Virus record (IMG/VR): IMGVR_UViG_3300025012_000058
Location: 24,302-88,301 of that record
Origin: a virus
DNA length: 64,000 bases
Reading direction: 5' to 3' (one strand)
This document shows, piece after piece, positions 8,334-17,287 of this stretch. The notes beneath the pieces were generated by a model. The model saw only the letters and a list, made by a program, of their open reading frames with translations, had not been told where the DNA came from and made no database searches. Made by a program: the position numbers and the translations under genes. How positions within the stretch are numbered: the stretch's first letter is position 1; every line of letters begins with the position of its first letter.

Positions 8334-8973
8334 AAAGTACATATATATAATAATAGGTGTAGTAGTGATTTTTTTGTGGGGGCTATCTTTATATTTCATT
8401 TCTAGCCATTACAGAACCACTATTGATAATCAGGAGGTTGCAATCGACTTTTATCAAGAAGGTGTAACTCAAATACTTACAAAGATTAATGATAGTACAA
8501 AGGTTTGGGTAGCTAAGACTCATGTAATGAAAATGGAGAGAGATGATCTGATACATACCAGAGACTCTATCACAAAAGCTAACTTAGCCCTATTAAAAGC
8601 TATTGGAGTTAAGGAGAATAAGATTCAGAGTTTGTCATCTTTTAATGCTGTACTTGACAGACAGTATCTACTGAAACTCGATTCAGCTTTAAAGGATAGT
8701 GTAGAAATATTAAGAGGTGTGTATGAAGATATCTATAATTCTCTTGTCATAGACTTTAACCCAATAGATTCATCTCTTCAAGTTACTTTTCATTCAGAAA
8801 TCCCAATAGTACAGTCAGTAGTGAAGATAAAGTACAGGTATCTTGAAAAGAAGTTCTTTATCTCTCGTTGGTGGTCAAGATTGTGGGAGAAGCCATCATT
8901 GGAACAAATCCTCACTTCTCCAGTGGAGAATATAAAGTTTCTCTATCCTCAGTATATTCAGATTAATGAATAA
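8326..8973 (+). CDS. Membrane-anchored coiled-coil protein, inner-membrane spanin-like
   Basis: I chose the ATG at 8326, overlapping the previous stop by eight bases, over a TTG six bases earlier. The 215-residue product has one N-terminal transmembrane helix (about residues 4-27), then a helical region rich in KINDSTKV, RDSITKAN and LDSALKDSVEIL patterns, and a beta-rich end with basic and aromatic residues (RWWSRLW). This single-helix-plus-coiled-coil layout is common for i-spanin-like proteins in Bacteroidota phages. A lysis role is inference from topology. Confidence 0.5.
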   Translation: MLKKYIYIIIGVVVIFLWGLSLYFISSHYRTTIDNQEVAIDFYQEGVTQILTKINDSTKVWVAKTHVMKMERDDLIHTRDSITKANLALLKAIGVKENKIQSLSSFNAVLDRQYLLKLDSALKDSVEILRGVYEDIYNSLVIDFNPIDSSLQVTFHSEIPIVQSVVKIKYRYLEKKFFISRWWSRLWEKPSLEQILTSPVENIKFLYPQYIQINE

Positions 8974-9036
8974 TCTTTAGTAATATTTTTTTTGTAGAAA
9001 AATAAATTTTAAATTTATTCCATCAGTAGACAAGAA

Positions 9037-9065
9037 TTGAAATAAATAAACAAATTATAATTTTT
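9037..9065 (+). promoter_or_regulatory. Candidate promoter before scaffold gene
   Basis: TTG near 9037 is followed after about 18 bases by TATAATTTTT, which runs straight into the ATG at 9066. This matches the TTG-spacer-TAnnTTT layout of Bacteroidota promoters. If used, the mRNA would have almost no leader. The 92-base gap before the scaffold gene is otherwise AT-rich and featureless. Confidence 0.4.
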
Positions 9066-9794
9066 ATGGCCAGAGAAGAATTGCAAATCACCCAGTCAGA
9101 AATCGAAGAAGCTTATAAAGTTCTTGGAATTTCTAAAGCTAAGGAAGAACCTGAAAATAAGGAAGAACCTGATGAAGATGAAGAAAAAGAGGGTGGTTCT
9201 GAAGAAGTGAAAGCTGAGAAGAGAGCTAAACGTGAGAAGAAGGAAAAGAAAGAGAAAATTGAAAAAGCTCTTGCTGATAATCAAACAGCAAGTGATCTTT
9301 TGAAGAAAGAACTCGACATTCTTGAAAATAAAGGTGACCAGGTTCAGCCTACAGAAGGTCTGGGAGTTTTATTAAAAGCTCAGTCTGAAGAAATTTCTTC
9401 TCTTCGTAAAGTGAACACTGAACTTCGTTCTGAACTTGGTGGAGTGAATACGAAACTTGAAACTATTACCAAATCTCTAACTGATGTTACAGCATTGGTT
9501 GAAAAAATTGGTGACCAGCCACAAGGTCGTAGATCAATTCAGCCAGGGTCTTTTCTAGAAAAAGCTTTTCAGGAAGAAGAAGGCGAAGCTGGTAAAACTG
9601 GTAAAAAAATGCTTTCTTTATCGGGTCATAAAAAGGAGATCAGAAACTTCTTGATGGAAGAGTCAGGAATTCAAAAAGGCAAAAAGGATGGTTTTTATTC
9701 TGATGGTCTTGAATTCTTTGAAGCCACAGGCAAGTTAACAGAGAAAGTGATTGTAGCTTTATTTAAAGATAAGAACATTAAAATTGTCCCTTAG
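9066..9794 (+). CDS. Capsid scaffold or assembly protein
   Basis: The 242-residue protein is strongly charged. Residues 20-80 are nearly all Glu, Lys, Asp and Arg (KAEKRAKREKKEKKEKIEKA), followed by a coiled coil (about 100-150, LRKVNTELRSELGGVNTKL) and a C-terminal helical domain. High charge, coiled coil and a place directly before the major capsid gene are typical of internal scaffolds removed by the prohead protease. No specific family motif is seen; the role is inferred from context. Confidence 0.6.
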   Translation: MAREELQITQSEIEEAYKVLGISKAKEEPENKEEPDEDEEKEGGSEEVKAEKRAKREKKEKKEKIEKALADNQTASDLLKKELDILENKGDQVQPTEGLGVLLKAQSEEISSLRKVNTELRSELGGVNTKLETITKSLTDVTALVEKIGDQPQGRRSIQPGSFLEKAFQEEEGEAGKTGKKMLSLSGHKKEIRNFLMEESGIQKGKKDGFYSDGLEFFEATGKLTEKVIVALFKDKNIKIVP

Positions 9795-9863
9795 TCTTTA
9801 ATAGTAAGACTGTATCTTAAGATTGTGAAGTTGATTGGTAGTTGTTTTTAAAAAATTGAAAAA

Positions 9864-11345
9864 ATGAATCACTTAGGGATACGTCTTGAAGATTATGAAT
9901 CAATCGGTAACGGTTTTGGTGTTACCAACCAGAAAGATGTCGATCAGCTGTTAAAAGCTCTCGAGTCTGGTCAGACAACTGGTCGTGAGACGACCAATTC
10001 GTTAACTGCCTCTGGTGCCCCTTTAAAAGTGGAAGACCTTGAAGGTACTCTCCACTCTGTAACTTTTGATGAACAGGACATTAAGTTCTGGAAACGGGTT
10101 ACAAAAATGCCTGCATATAATACTGTTGTTGAGTATTTGAGACTTGTCAGTCCAGGTGCTGAACGTGGTGGTTTCGTAACTGAAACTGAATTACCAGAAG
10201 AAGAAGATTCAGTATACCAACGTGCTGCTGAGTTAGTTAAATTTACTGCTGTAACAAAGAGTGTATCTTTAGCAATGGAGATGGTAAACACTTTCGAAGG
10301 AGTAGGTAAGATTATCCAACGTTCAGTACGTGAAGGCACACTTTGGATTCTCAGAAAAAATGATCGTGCTCTTGCCTTCGGTAATGCCAATGTTATTCCA
10401 CAAGAATACAATGGTCTCTATCGTCAGCACATTAATGGTTTCACAACTCTTAATGATTGGCATAATTCTGATAACGTTGTTGACATGAGAGATCATCGTC
10501 TGTCAGAAACCGGTATTGAAGATGCTGCTCTTGGGATCAGAAAGAATTACGGGTTTGGTAACTTACTGATGACATCTCCAGTAGTTGTATCAGATTTTGT
10601 TAAAAACTTCCATGAGTCTAAACTTATCCAACCTAATACAGTCCAGGTATCTGCTGGTGAAATGGGTCAGAAAGTTACGACTTTCAATTCCCAGTTTGGG
10701 AGAATTGAATTGGATGATGATATCTTTTTAGCAGAGAACCCTCCACGTAGAACTGGAGATGTTGCCACTTTTTCTAAAGCTCCTGCAAATATTGTCCCAG
10801 TTGCTGTAGCAGCTGTAGCAGACGTTGCTGGTAGCAGATTTGGTGCTGCTTTTGATGGTGATTACTTTGTTGGAGTAGCTGCTATTAATCGTTATGGTGA
10901 ATCTCAAGTTACAGCTTTGCAAGCTGGTTTATTAACTGTAGCTGCTACAGAATCTATTGCTTGTCAGTTTACTGCTGGTGGTGGAGCTTATGCTCCTACA
11001 GGTTATGTAATCTATCGTAGTAAGTTAAACCCTACTACTACTCTTGCTAATACCGACTTATATCCAGTGTTCATGGTTTCAACAGCTGAATTGGCTGCTG
11101 GTTATGATGGTGGTGGTGCCGGTATTGTTTGGGATCGTAATAGGTTCATTCCTGGTACTGAAAAAGCCATCCTGATTCAGAATGATTCTCAGGTTTATAG
11201 CTTTAAACAGCTTGCACCTTTGATGAAACTTGATCTTGCCTTACTTGCCCAGGCTCGTAGATTCGTAGTTATGCTGTATGGGACACCAGTTCTTTACACT
11301 CCAAAGAAAATGACTGTTGTCATTAATATTGGGAAACAAGTTTAA
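9864..11345 (+). CDS. Major capsid protein with inserted surface domain
   Basis: At 493 residues, following protease and scaffold and preceding connector genes, this is the best capsid candidate. Residues 60-290 show an HK97-like pattern: a flexible N-terminus, a long VVEYLRLVSPGAERGGFVTET arm, a helical segment around VGKIIQRSVREGTLW, and QFGRIELDDDIFL. Residues about 305-400 (after TFSKAPANIVPVAV to YRSKLNP) are Ala/Gly/Thr-rich and look like an inserted fibronectin/Ig-type beta domain, with the fold resuming at EKAILIQNDSQVYSFK. Such insertions decorate capsids. A strong hairpin terminator follows the gene, as expected for a highly expressed product. Confidence 0.7.
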   Translation: MNHLGIRLEDYESIGNGFGVTNQKDVDQLLKALESGQTTGRETTNSLTASGAPLKVEDLEGTLHSVTFDEQDIKFWKRVTKMPAYNTVVEYLRLVSPGAERGGFVTETELPEEEDSVYQRAAELVKFTAVTKSVSLAMEMVNTFEGVGKIIQRSVREGTLWILRKNDRALAFGNANVIPQEYNGLYRQHINGFTTLNDWHNSDNVVDMRDHRLSETGIEDAALGIRKNYGFGNLLMTSPVVVSDFVKNFHESKLIQPNTVQVSAGEMGQKVTTFNSQFGRIELDDDIFLAENPPRRTGDVATFSKAPANIVPVAVAAVADVAGSRFGAAFDGDYFVGVAAINRYGESQVTALQAGLLTVAATESIACQFTAGGGAYAPTGYVIYRSKLNPTTTLANTDLYPVFMVSTAELAAGYDGGGAGIVWDRNRFIPGTEKAILIQNDSQVYSFKQLAPLMKLDLALLAQARRFVVMLYGTPVLYTPKKMTVVINIGKQV

Positions 11346-11370
11346 TCAACCATCTCCCTTATATTTTAAG

Positions 11371-11397
11371 AGCAGACCTTATGGTCTGTTTTTTTTG
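11371..11397 (+). terminator. Intrinsic terminator after capsid gene
   Basis: CAGACC-TTAT-GGTCTG forms a perfect six-pair stem with a four-base loop (11373-11388), extended by weaker pairs, and is followed at once by eight T residues. This is the clearest rho-independent terminator in the window. Confidence 0.85.
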
Positions 11398-11420
11398 TTT
11401 AGAGAAATTTTATATATTTA
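11394..11420 (+). promoter_or_regulatory. Candidate promoter after capsid terminator
   Basis: TTTG near 11394 is followed after roughly 17 bases by TATATTTATTG, within the recurring GAGAAATTTT-TATATTTA block. It lies about 30 bases before the ATG at 11450 and just after the terminator, so it would restart transcription for the connector and tail genes. Confidence 0.45.
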
Positions 11421-11449
11421 TTGTCTAGTATTAACTAAAAAGCAATTAT

Positions 11450-12154
11450 ATGAATGTAACTTTAAAGACTGATTTACCACATCGATTTGGTAAGACTGTA
11501 AAGACTTCAGTATGTGATCTTACCTATGACTCAAAAGGTGAAGTTTCTGTGTCCCTGGTTCAGGCTGCCAAGATTCTTCAGCTCGGATTAGGGCTAGTGG
11601 CTGTAGACCCAAAAGACTATGAACAGAAAGTCAGAGAGTTTGAAAAAACAGCTGGAAGACCTATTGAAAAGGTTCTTGACCAGATAGAAGAAACTAGATC
11701 GTCTATAAGTCTGGATGCTCTCCAGGAATTGTTAATAAAAGAAAGAGAAGATAAAGTCTCTCTTCTTAGCAGGATACAAGATCTTGAAGCACAAATTGCT
11801 GAAAGTGGAGACGGAGCTTCTGATGTTGCCATTAAAGGCTTGAAGAAGCAGGTGTCTGAACTTCAAGAAGAGAACAAAGCCCTTGTTAAAGCTAACAAGC
11901 TTCTTACAGAAGAGAATGTTGTACTGAATCAAAAAGCCCCTGCTACTGATGAAAAAGAAGAGGCAAATGAAAACAAAGAAGAAGATGAAACTAAGAAAGC
12001 TGAAGAAAGAGCTGAACTGGTTACTAAATTGACTTCTTATAATATGGCTGCTTTACAGAAGTTAGCCACTGAATCTCAACTACCAAAAGAGCAATGGGAG
12101 AATTTAAAGAAAAAGAAAGACTTGGTTGAATACTTAGCTGACAATATTGAATAA
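11450..12154 (+). CDS. Coiled-coil virion-region protein with C-terminal HeH/SAP-like motif
   Basis: The 234-residue product starts with a small globular part (residues 1-60, ending GLVAVDPKDYEQ), which resembles short head or tail assembly proteins. A long coiled coil follows (about 95-155, KKQVSELQEENKALVKANKL), then a Glu/Lys-rich linker. The C-terminal 45 residues (LVTKLTSYNMAALQKLATE and KKKKDLVEYLAD) look like a helix-extended-loop-helix or SAP-type nucleic-acid-binding motif. It sits between capsid and connector genes. Function is unknown; head completion is a guess from location. Confidence 0.5.
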   Translation: MNVTLKTDLPHRFGKTVKTSVCDLTYDSKGEVSVSLVQAAKILQLGLGLVAVDPKDYEQKVREFEKTAGRPIEKVLDQIEETRSSISLDALQELLIKEREDKVSLLSRIQDLEAQIAESGDGASDVAIKGLKKQVSELQEENKALVKANKLLTEENVVLNQKAPATDEKEEANENKEEDETKKAEERAELVTKLTSYNMAALQKLATESQLPKEQWENLKKKKDLVEYLADNIE

Positions 12155-12157
12155 AGA

Positions 12158-12928
12158 ATGAATCTTTCGTTTAACTTCTCTTATGGTATAAATGATGGGC
12201 TGGTACTTTCTCCAGACAATCTAAAGAAGCTGTATTTTTATGGTGTCCCATTAGTGGAGAGAAATGGGACAGAGATGTCTGACTCTACTATTTCATCATT
12301 TATTCAATCTGCTCAAGATCAGATAGAAAGTCTTTTGTCTATTAAAGTTTGGAAGCAGTTACTAGAAGAGAAGTTAAATTTTACTCGTTCAGATTTTGAC
12401 CAATTTGGTTATGTTAAGACTTCTTATCCAGTTGCATCACCATATTCAATGGAGGGATGGATTGGAATAACCCAACAAATTATCTTTCCAGAGCCTTGGT
12501 TATCAAGTAGAACAACTTCAGATGGTCAAACTTATCATAGAAATATTTGGATAGTGCCTTCTGGAGCCGAAGCATCTCCACAACCTATTATCTTTGGTAC
12601 AACCCATCCTTATCTTGGTTACTATGGATTGAAACATATTCCAAATTACTGGAAGGTAAAGTATGTTACTGGGTTTGACAAGTTCCCAATGGATATTGTA
12701 ACATTAATTGGGAAGCTGGCAGCTATTTTTGTTTTCCAGCAACTTGGAGATATTATTCTTGGACCTGGTTTGTCTTCTACTAATCTTAGTATTGATGGTC
12801 TCTCTCAATCTGTTCAAACTATTCAGGGTGGTTATAAGAATAGAATAGAGAGTTATTTGAAAGATCTTGAACGTGAAGGACCAATGTTAATTGGTAAGTA
12901 TAAAGGAATGAGATTAACTGTGCTTTAA
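12158..12928 (+). CDS. Head-tail connector (adaptor-like) protein
   Basis: The 256-residue protein has an N-terminal segment with LSPDNLKKLYFYG, then a helix of the DSTISSFIQSAQDQIESLLSIKV type. That pattern is common in phage gp6-like adaptors, where an early helix with IESLLxxxV precedes a beta region. The middle is rich in aromatic and Pro residues (YLGYYGLKHIPNYWKVKYVTGF), and a helical C-terminus includes IGKLAAIFVFQQLGD. It lies between capsid and tail genes, two or three bases from its neighbours. The role comes from pattern and order. Confidence 0.5.
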   Translation: MNLSFNFSYGINDGLVLSPDNLKKLYFYGVPLVERNGTEMSDSTISSFIQSAQDQIESLLSIKVWKQLLEEKLNFTRSDFDQFGYVKTSYPVASPYSMEGWIGITQQIIFPEPWLSSRTTSDGQTYHRNIWIVPSGAEASPQPIIFGTTHPYLGYYGLKHIPNYWKVKYVTGFDKFPMDIVTLIGKLAAIFVFQQLGDIILGPGLSSTNLSIDGLSQSVQTIQGGYKNRIESYLKDLEREGPMLIGKYKGMRLTVL

Positions 12929-12930
12929 GA

Positions 12931-13713
12931 ATGTCAAAGAATAAGAGCATATTAACAGAGACAGGTCCATCTAGGTTGTCCCAACCTGACATCAAGTTTA
13001 GACCTGATGATTTTGATTTTGCAGTCTTTGACAAGGGACTGGAAGTAGTTTGGGAAAAGGCTGTACCATGTCCTTGTAAAACAAAAGGTACACAAGCAGC
13101 TCTAAGTGCATGTAAGAATTGTGGAGGTATTGGGTGGGTGTTTATCAATCCAATTTCTACAAGAATGATGGTGCAAGCTTTAGGTATTAAGGCTCAGTTT
13201 AAGATTTGGGGAGAAGAAAGTCCTGGTACAGTTGCAATAACAACTAGAAATGATGTGAAGTTGAGTTACATGGATAGACTGATTGTAACAGATTCAGAAA
13301 CCTTATTTAAACAAGTTCTCTACCCAGTTAAGAACCCTTCTGGTAATTATATTGGGATTACAGTATATCCATTGATTTCAATTGAGAGCCTGTTCTTATT
13401 TCAGTTTTCTAATCAGAAGTTAAAGAGATTGGTTGAAGATACGGATTATACTTTTGATTATAATGTTATTACGTTAAGTAGTGCTTATAGTTCACTTGGT
13501 TCAGTTAATCTGTCTGTAAACTACACTCACAATATTCAATATCATGTGATTGAGAATATGAAAGATGTTCGTAATTCATATGTATTTGACCCTACTGGAA
13601 AAGATTTGTTAGCCAAACTCCCAATTCACGCATTAGGCAGAAGAGCCCACAATGTATTGGATGTGGAGAACATCCAGGGAGATCGACTTTTTGATAATTC
13701 TTTTACCATATGA
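12931..13713 (+). CDS. Head-tail joining region protein with four-Cys zinc-type motif
   Basis: Residues 49-70 contain PCPCKTKG, then after a spacer CKNCGG, a four-cysteine arrangement likely to bind zinc, followed by GWVFINPIS. The remaining 190 residues are beta-rich (YPVKNPSGNYIGITVYPL, DTDYTFDYNVITL) with no membrane segment. The gene overlaps the next by four bases (ATGA) inside the connector cluster. A virion connector role is inferred from position; the family is not identified. Confidence 0.45.
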   Translation: MSKNKSILTETGPSRLSQPDIKFRPDDFDFAVFDKGLEVVWEKAVPCPCKTKGTQAALSACKNCGGIGWVFINPISTRMMVQALGIKAQFKIWGEESPGTVAITTRNDVKLSYMDRLIVTDSETLFKQVLYPVKNPSGNYIGITVYPLISIESLFLFQFSNQKLKRLVEDTDYTFDYNVITLSSAYSSLGSVNLSVNYTHNIQYHVIENMKDVRNSYVFDPTGKDLLAKLPIHALGRRAHNVLDVENIQGDRLFDNSFTI

Positions 13714-14483
13714 TTATTCCTATAAATATATACTCTCAAGATCTTATCAGTCAGTTCACCCTTTCACAGAGAGATATCGATGATCTTATAGCTGGTGTCA
13801 TAGGTAGTTTGTCCAAGAGACTTTATGTGGAGTGGGAAAATGAAGCAAGGCAGAGACTGAAAGGCACAAGAAATGAATATATTCGTTCTTTGAAGTATTT
13901 CACAGAAGGTCCATTAAAGGGAGGTGTAATGTTGGTGGGTGTGCTCCCAAACATGATAGAGTCTGGAGCCGAGCTTTTTGATGAAAAACCTGGATTTTTA
14001 GCCTCTTCCAAAGTCAAGATGAGCAAGGGTGGAGGAGTATACTTGACTATACCCTTTAGATATGCTTCATCTCCAGCCTTAGGAGAATCTTCAGCATTTT
14101 CTGGTGTTTTACCAGCAGCAGTGGAGAAAGCTATTAAGTCTGTAGAAGGTCAAAGAAAGAAGATTCTCTTACCCAGTCCTTATGATGTGAAAAAGACCAG
14201 AACAAGAATTGAAACTCCCAAAGGACGGGTATTTGAGGCTTATACTCATAAACATAGTATTTATGAAGGTGTAACAAGAGAGAAGAAGTCATATGCTCAA
14301 GCTACTCAGTCACAGTACATGGTGTTTAGAAGAGTATCAAGTAAGACAGATTCAAATGCCTTTATCCATCCAGGTTTTATAGCCTATAATCTTGCGGAAG
14401 TGGCTGTAGGTAAAATAAATATTCCCGAAGAGATTGGCTATGCAATTGATCAAATGTTATTAAAAATGAATTTATCAGATTAG
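13710..14483 (+). CDS. Head-tail joining protein, gp10-like
   Basis: The 257-residue protein begins with a helical region (residues 15-55) containing VEWENEARQRLKGTRNEYIRSL, a pattern typical of phage neck proteins related to HK97 gp10, followed by a beta-rich middle with VYLTIPFRYASSP. Its C-terminal part (FRRVSSKTDSNAFIHPGF) matches how many such proteins end, with a His/Pro/Gly motif. Together with genes on either side it would build the neck. Identification is from pattern and gene order only. Confidence 0.5.
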   Translation: MIIPINIYSQDLISQFTLSQRDIDDLIAGVIGSLSKRLYVEWENEARQRLKGTRNEYIRSLKYFTEGPLKGGVMLVGVLPNMIESGAELFDEKPGFLASSKVKMSKGGGVYLTIPFRYASSPALGESSAFSGVLPAAVEKAIKSVEGQRKKILLPSPYDVKKTRTRIETPKGRVFEAYTHKHSIYEGVTREKKSYAQATQSQYMVFRRVSSKTDSNAFIHPGFIAYNLAEVAVGKINIPEEIGYAIDQMLLKMNLSD

Positions 14484-14484
14484 T

Positions 14485-15165
14485 ATGATAGTTATTCCAG
14501 AAGTGATCATAAAGAGAATGTTGGATTCAGGTATTCTGTTCTTCAAGAATGACTGGGTGGATGCTATAGATAAGTCAAAGAGTTACCTCTTTATGCTTTT
14601 TAGTACGCTTTCATTAGGTGATTTTAATTTTTATGATCAATTAGTTGATCTTTTGACCAGAGATGAAACTGACCCAAGACATTTAGAAGTGAATTATTTC
14701 TATAATAGTGAGAGGCAACAATTCCCTACCATACACATAACCTTGCCCAATGAAAACCCTAGTGCTGATAATGGCTTAGGCCAGGACGAAGGTTACAGAA
14801 GTCCTATTATTGCTAGTCTTGACTATGATGAAATCCCTGTTTATAACAGGTCTTTTGCCTCCACCTATAACATTGTTATTACTAGTGAAAACTCATTAGA
14901 AGTGGTGGGTCTATATCACTTAGTTAGATCACTTTTGGTGAGTATGTTTATCGACATGGAAAACCAATACCTTTCCAACCCAAAGATTTCTGGTGGTGAT
15001 TTAACTGCAATGTCACACCTTATTCCAGAGAACATATTTGTTAGAAATATAGCTCTCTCATTTAATTATAGTGTACCAGCCTTGAAGCTGTCAACAATAC
15101 AATCATTTAGAGATGTTGTTTTTCATGGTGTAATTGATGGTGAAGATGAATCAAGTAGTAGTTAA
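14485..15165 (+). CDS. Tail terminator/completion-like protein with acidic poly-Ser tail
   Basis: The position just before a small gene and the sheath fits a tail terminator, which caps the tail tube. The protein has an N-terminal helical region and the segment FNYDIVITSENSL-like (YNIVITSENSLEVVGLYHL, about residues 130-149), seen in completion proteins as a strand followed by a helix. It ends in DGEDESSSS, an acidic poly-serine tail also found on the product at 31986. No direct family motif is recognised. Confidence 0.45.
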   Translation: MIVIPEVIIKRMLDSGILFFKNDWVDAIDKSKSYLFMLFSTLSLGDFNFYDQLVDLLTRDETDPRHLEVNYFYNSERQQFPTIHITLPNENPSADNGLGQDEGYRSPIIASLDYDEIPVYNRSFASTYNIVITSENSLEVVGLYHLVRSLLVSMFIDMENQYLSNPKISGGDLTAMSHLIPENIFVRNIALSFNYSVPALKLSTIQSFRDVVFHGVIDGEDESSSS

Positions 15166-15184
15166 TTAAATAAATATATAGATT

Positions 15185-15556
15185 ATGGAAAAGATCGTGT
15201 ATTCTCAAGAATCAGTAAAAAAAGTTCTCATAGAAGAATGTAAAGACAAAGTTTTTCTTACAGGAGGAGAAACTCGTAAAGAAATTATTGTACTTATCGA
15301 GGATTATAATTCCAAGATTGAGTCTTTAGAAAAAGAAGTTGAATCTTATGTCCCGAAGTCTGGTGATGGGATAATACTATCATCTCCAATTATTAAAGAG
15401 AAGACTATTTTTTCCGAAGCAGAAATGACAGCTCAACAGTATCTTAATTCTAAGAGTGCTTCAAGCAGAACAAAATTTTTCATTTCAAAGAAGTACGGAT
15501 TAGGTTCACGTCCAAAGGACGAATGGGAGAATATTTTTAGAGAAGAGAAGTTATAA
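15185..15556 (+). CDS. Small protein of unknown function before the sheath gene
   Basis: This 123-residue protein has a helical N-terminus rich in Lys and Glu (VKKVLIEECKDKVFLTG, EVESYVPKSGD), then a segment with MTAQQYLNSKSASSRTKFF and FISKKYGLGSRPKDEWENIF. It lies 19 bases after the completion protein and 48 bases before the sheath, with a promoter-like block behind it. The tidy gene context argues that it is real. I do not recognise a family; a small tail or regulatory protein is possible. Confidence 0.5.
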   Translation: MEKIVYSQESVKKVLIEECKDKVFLTGGETRKEIIVLIEDYNSKIESLEKEVESYVPKSGDGIILSSPIIKEKTIFSEAEMTAQQYLNSKSASSRTKFFISKKYGLGSRPKDEWENIFREEKL

Positions 15557-15569
15557 TTTTTTTTCTTTA

Positions 15570-15593
15570 GAACTTTTTAATATCTTTATAAAA
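15570..15593 (+). promoter_or_regulatory. Candidate promoter before sheath gene
   Basis: GAACTTTTTAATATCTTTAT is nearly identical to the block before 3602. TATCTTTA would be the -7 element, leaving about 18 bases to the ATG at 15605. A strong promoter here fits the need for many sheath and tube copies. Confidence 0.45.
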
Positions 15594-15604
15594 AATAAGA
15601 ATAT

Positions 15605-17266
15605 ATGGCAACTTCAGTTATGTTCAATGGGAAGATTGAATCCTTACCTGGATCTTATGGAGAAATTAAGTCAGGTGTACAGAATCAGTCACCCCCAACT
15701 TCATATGGTCGTCTATTGATTATAGATACTGGTCTCGGAGCTGGATTTGGTGGAGGTTCTGGTGTTGCTGGTACTTTGAAAGAAAAGAAAGATTCTATTT
15801 ATTCTTTTGACAATATTATTGATTTTCAGAATTTTGTTAAGGGAAGTAAGTGGTGGCATTTAGCTGAACCATTGTTTAGACCTAATGGGTTTAATGGAGT
15901 TGGTGTAAGTCAAATTGACATTATTCGGGCTTGTGCAACAGTTCCAGCTGAAGTTGTCTTGACTTTTGGTCCTGATTCAAGTTCAGTGTCTGGTGGTATT
16001 CCAGCAGACGGAGGGACAATGACTATTCAGTGTGCTGATGAAGGGGTGATTGGGAATGGTTTGTTAACTGGATTAGTTTTGTATAAGGGATTTGCAGTGA
16101 AGATGGTTCGTGGAGAAGCAGATAATACTAAGTATGCTCTTGAATTCTGGGTTGGCTCCTGGAAAGGCTTACATTCTGATGGTTATGCTTATGACTTTAT
16201 TGAACAGGCAGACTCAGAAGTCAAATTATATATAACTTCTGATGAGTTTGATAATTTTGATGATCTAGTTGCCTGGATGAAAAGGGATGTTACTTTTGGT
16301 GCCAAATTTAAATTGAAGAGTTATACAAAGAATGGTACTGGTGGGATTGATGACTCAGACTTGAATACTTATTCAGACTATACATTGTTTACTGGAGGTG
16401 CTGAAACTTATAATACTACTCATCTAGAATCGGTTCTAGATGCCATTCTTGAGTTACCATATAATGCAACTCTTTGCAATGACTTTGGTCTGAATGCTAT
16501 GAGTGCCAATAATGGTAAGATTCTCTCACACATTTTAACCGAAGCTAAGTACAGAAAGTATATGTATGTTGGAGGTGGGAAAGATCGTAATGAATTCAAT
16601 ACTCCAACAGGCTCAGTAGGCATAGCAGAATACTATAATACAGGGAGATGTATTGTTGTTCATGGTGCATCAAAGAAAACTTCAGTAAACTTAGCTACTG
16701 GTTTCAGAGAAGAGACAGATTCTCAGTATCAAGCAGCAGCTGCTGTTGGTCGTATTCTTGGCTTCTCTCCTCAAATTCCAGCAACATTCAAGCCGATTGC
16801 TGTTGATGGTGAAGTTCATGACTTAACTGAAAAAGAAAAGAAGTTAGCTTTAAAGAAAGGAATTCTTGTAGTTACTCTTGATGATGATGGTCAGTATTGT
16901 ATACTTCAAGATGTTAATACCCTCCAAAAAAATTCAAACTTTATTAATGAAGATGGACAATCTCACTCAATTCAAGTTGAAAGAATTTCATCTATTGTTG
17001 ATACAACCTTGATTGTTAATTCTAAGAAAGATCTTTTGAAGAGAGATGATGGAGTTAATAGGTTTACACTCTCTGACAAACTACTTCGTGACTGGACTAT
17101 TAACCAGTTAAAGGCAATGTCTATTACAGAGACGGAAGATAATTATCTGTTATCTTTTCAGAATGTAACTGTAGTTACAGTTTCAGATACTAAGAGAGTT
17201 AATTATGGTTTTACTCCAAATTCAGAGATCACCAAGTTGTTTTTTACAGGCACAATTTTAAGTTAA
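15605..17266 (+). CDS. Contractile tail sheath protein
   Basis: The 553-residue protein shows the sheath pattern: an early SPPTSYGRLLIIDTG-type segment, a beta-rich variable middle, then a conserved helical and beta C-terminal half. The latter includes QYQAAAAVGRILGFSPQIPA near residue 380, EKKLALKKGILVVTLDDDG with YCILQDVNTLQ near 420-445, and a final domain ending in a beta strand. Sheath subunits polymerise around the tail tube and contract to drive it through the envelope. The gene is followed directly by the tube gene, as in most myoviruses. This is the main evidence that the phage is a myovirus. Confidence 0.85.
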   Translation: MATSVMFNGKIESLPGSYGEIKSGVQNQSPPTSYGRLLIIDTGLGAGFGGGSGVAGTLKEKKDSIYSFDNIIDFQNFVKGSKWWHLAEPLFRPNGFNGVGVSQIDIIRACATVPAEVVLTFGPDSSSVSGGIPADGGTMTIQCADEGVIGNGLLTGLVLYKGFAVKMVRGEADNTKYALEFWVGSWKGLHSDGYAYDFIEQADSEVKLYITSDEFDNFDDLVAWMKRDVTFGAKFKLKSYTKNGTGGIDDSDLNTYSDYTLFTGGAETYNTTHLESVLDAILELPYNATLCNDFGLNAMSANNGKILSHILTEAKYRKYMYVGGGKDRNEFNTPTGSVGIAEYYNTGRCIVVHGASKKTSVNLATGFREETDSQYQAAAAVGRILGFSPQIPATFKPIAVDGEVHDLTEKEKKLALKKGILVVTLDDDGQYCILQDVNTLQKNSNFINEDGQSHSIQVERISSIVDTTLIVNSKKDLLKRDDGVNRFTLSDKLLRDWTINQLKAMSITETEDNYLLSFQNVTVVTVSDTKRVNYGFTPNSEITKLFFTGTILS

Positions 17267-17287
17267 ACTTTTAATAAGTAAGATTAT

